Shown: piece after piece, positions 63,199 through 64,000 of the stretch
How the letters are laid out: each line of letters starts with the position of its first letter
Numbering within the stretch: position 1 is the first letter of the stretch
Origin: Mesocentrotus franciscanus
Taxonomy: Eukaryota; Echinodermata; Echinoidea; Camarodonta; Strongylocentrotidae
Assembly (NCBI GenBank): GCA_037976565.1
Contig: CP137667.1
Span: 2,504,299 to 2,568,298, forward strand
Reading direction: 5' to 3'
Length of the DNA: 64,000 nt
Position numbers and translations under genes: made by a program
Notes under the pieces: model-generated
What the model was told of the DNA's origin: nothing
What the model saw: the letters and a program-made list of their open reading frames with translations, nothing else
Database searches by the model: none

Positions 63199-63454
63199 GC
63201 TCGTACAAAGATATATAATAAACATACATGTTATTTCTTGGTTAGTAATCATATAATCAATATATCTATTGCTAAAACGTACATGTAATTGTAACATGAT
63301 CAGACAAATAATCTATTGGTCAATAATTGCTGAAGGAAAATAAAAAATCACAAAATTGATGTCCATTGTCATAATTTGCCTAACAAATCATGATAAATGT
63401 ATTTTTCTGTGACACGTGTAGAGTATACTAATGAATATTCATGAGATACAAAGA

Positions 63455-64000
63455 TCTGTTGGTTTCTATTGGTTTCTATTGGACTGTTTCTATTGGTCCT
63501 ATTGGTTCTATTGGTCCTATTGGTTTCTATTGGTCCCATTGGGTTCTATTGGTCTTATTGATCATATCAGTCCTATTGGTTTTTATTGGTCTAATTGGTT
63601 TATATTGAGCATTGGTCCTATTGGTTTCTATGGGTCCTATTGGTTGAAACCAATTGAATACCAATTGAATTTTCAATTTGTTTAATTGGACCAATTGGCC
63701 CCATTAGACTTTAATGGGATTTCAATTGGACCAATTGGCCCCATTAGACTCTAATGGGATTTCAATTGGTTTCAATTGGTCCAATTGGCCACATTAGACT
63801 TTAAAAAAGGATTTCAATTGGTTTCAATTGGCCCCATTAGACTTTAATGGGATTTCAATTGGTTTCAATTGGTCAAATTGGCCCCATTAGACTTTAATGG
63901 GATTTCAATTGGTTTCAATTGGTCCAATTGGCCCCATTAGACTTTTAAAAAGGATTTCAATCGGTTTCAATTGGCCCCATTAGACTTTAATGGGATTTCA
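63455..64000. repeat. CAATTGG modular satellite, array 2, continues past the window
   Basis: From 63455 the units are ~10-12 bp (TTCTATTGG, TCCTATTGG). From about 63650 they become 40- or 50-bp units with the landmark CCATTAGACTTTAATGGGAT at 63701, 63741, 63791, 63832, 63882, 63932 and 63976. The 40/50 difference is one extra TTGGTTTCAA module. Confidence 0.9.

Overview
The window is animal nuclear DNA: AT-rich, intron-bearing, full of short inverted-repeat transposons, microsatellites and decayed LINEs. A deuterostome-type CRACR2A gene, SINE tails that end in (ATT)n, and many TTAA- or TA-flanked MITEs suggest a marine invertebrate deuterostome. An echinoderm such as a sea urchin or starfish is my best guess; this is inferred from repeat style and protein resemblance, not proven.

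Only two protein-coding host genes can be supported, both on the minus strand. (1) At 4525-5100 lies the first coding exon of a hormone-sensitive lipase (LIPE/HSL) gene. The rest of the gene must lie to the left, mostly or wholly outside the window. (2) At 23930-46631 lies a complete CRACR2A-type 'large Rab' gene. I assembled 16 coding exons whose splice sites and phases all agree, giving 745 codons plus stop: two EF-hands, a coiled coil, a variable acidic/Ser-rich linker and a C-terminal Rab GTPase with a CC prenylation motif. Its product would couple Ca2+ sensing to vesicle traffic and signalling on membranes.

Layout: 1-4.5 kb, repeats and LIPE intron, including a Harbinger-like element with four copies of a 15-base palindromic word. 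4.5-5.4 kb, LIPE exon 1 and presumed promoter. 5.8-6.7 kb, a roughly 900-bp TTC/GAA tract. 6.8-18.6 kb, a transposon-dense block with a ~110-bp minisatellite, a tandem duplication split by a hAT-like element, a decayed LINE with endonuclease and reverse transcriptase, and two copies of one repeat that act as each other's empty site. 18.9-23.9 kb, MITEs and the CRACR2A 3' flank. 23.9-46.6 kb, CRACR2A with introns full of MITEs, SINEs and purine tracts. 46.6-56 kb, 5' flank and intergenic DNA with GA minisatellites and MITEs. 56-64 kb, a long-inverted-repeat element with a nested LINE, hAT-like debris, another LINE remnant, a 7SL/Alu-like SINE, and a CAATTG-rich modular satellite that runs off the end.

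I did not find a novel multi-gene system. The most unusual items are the 7SL-like SINE, the 10-base-module CAATTG satellite, the repeated palindromic word in the Harbinger-like element, the relic duplications of CRACR2A exon 12, and the insertions dated by paired filled and empty sites.
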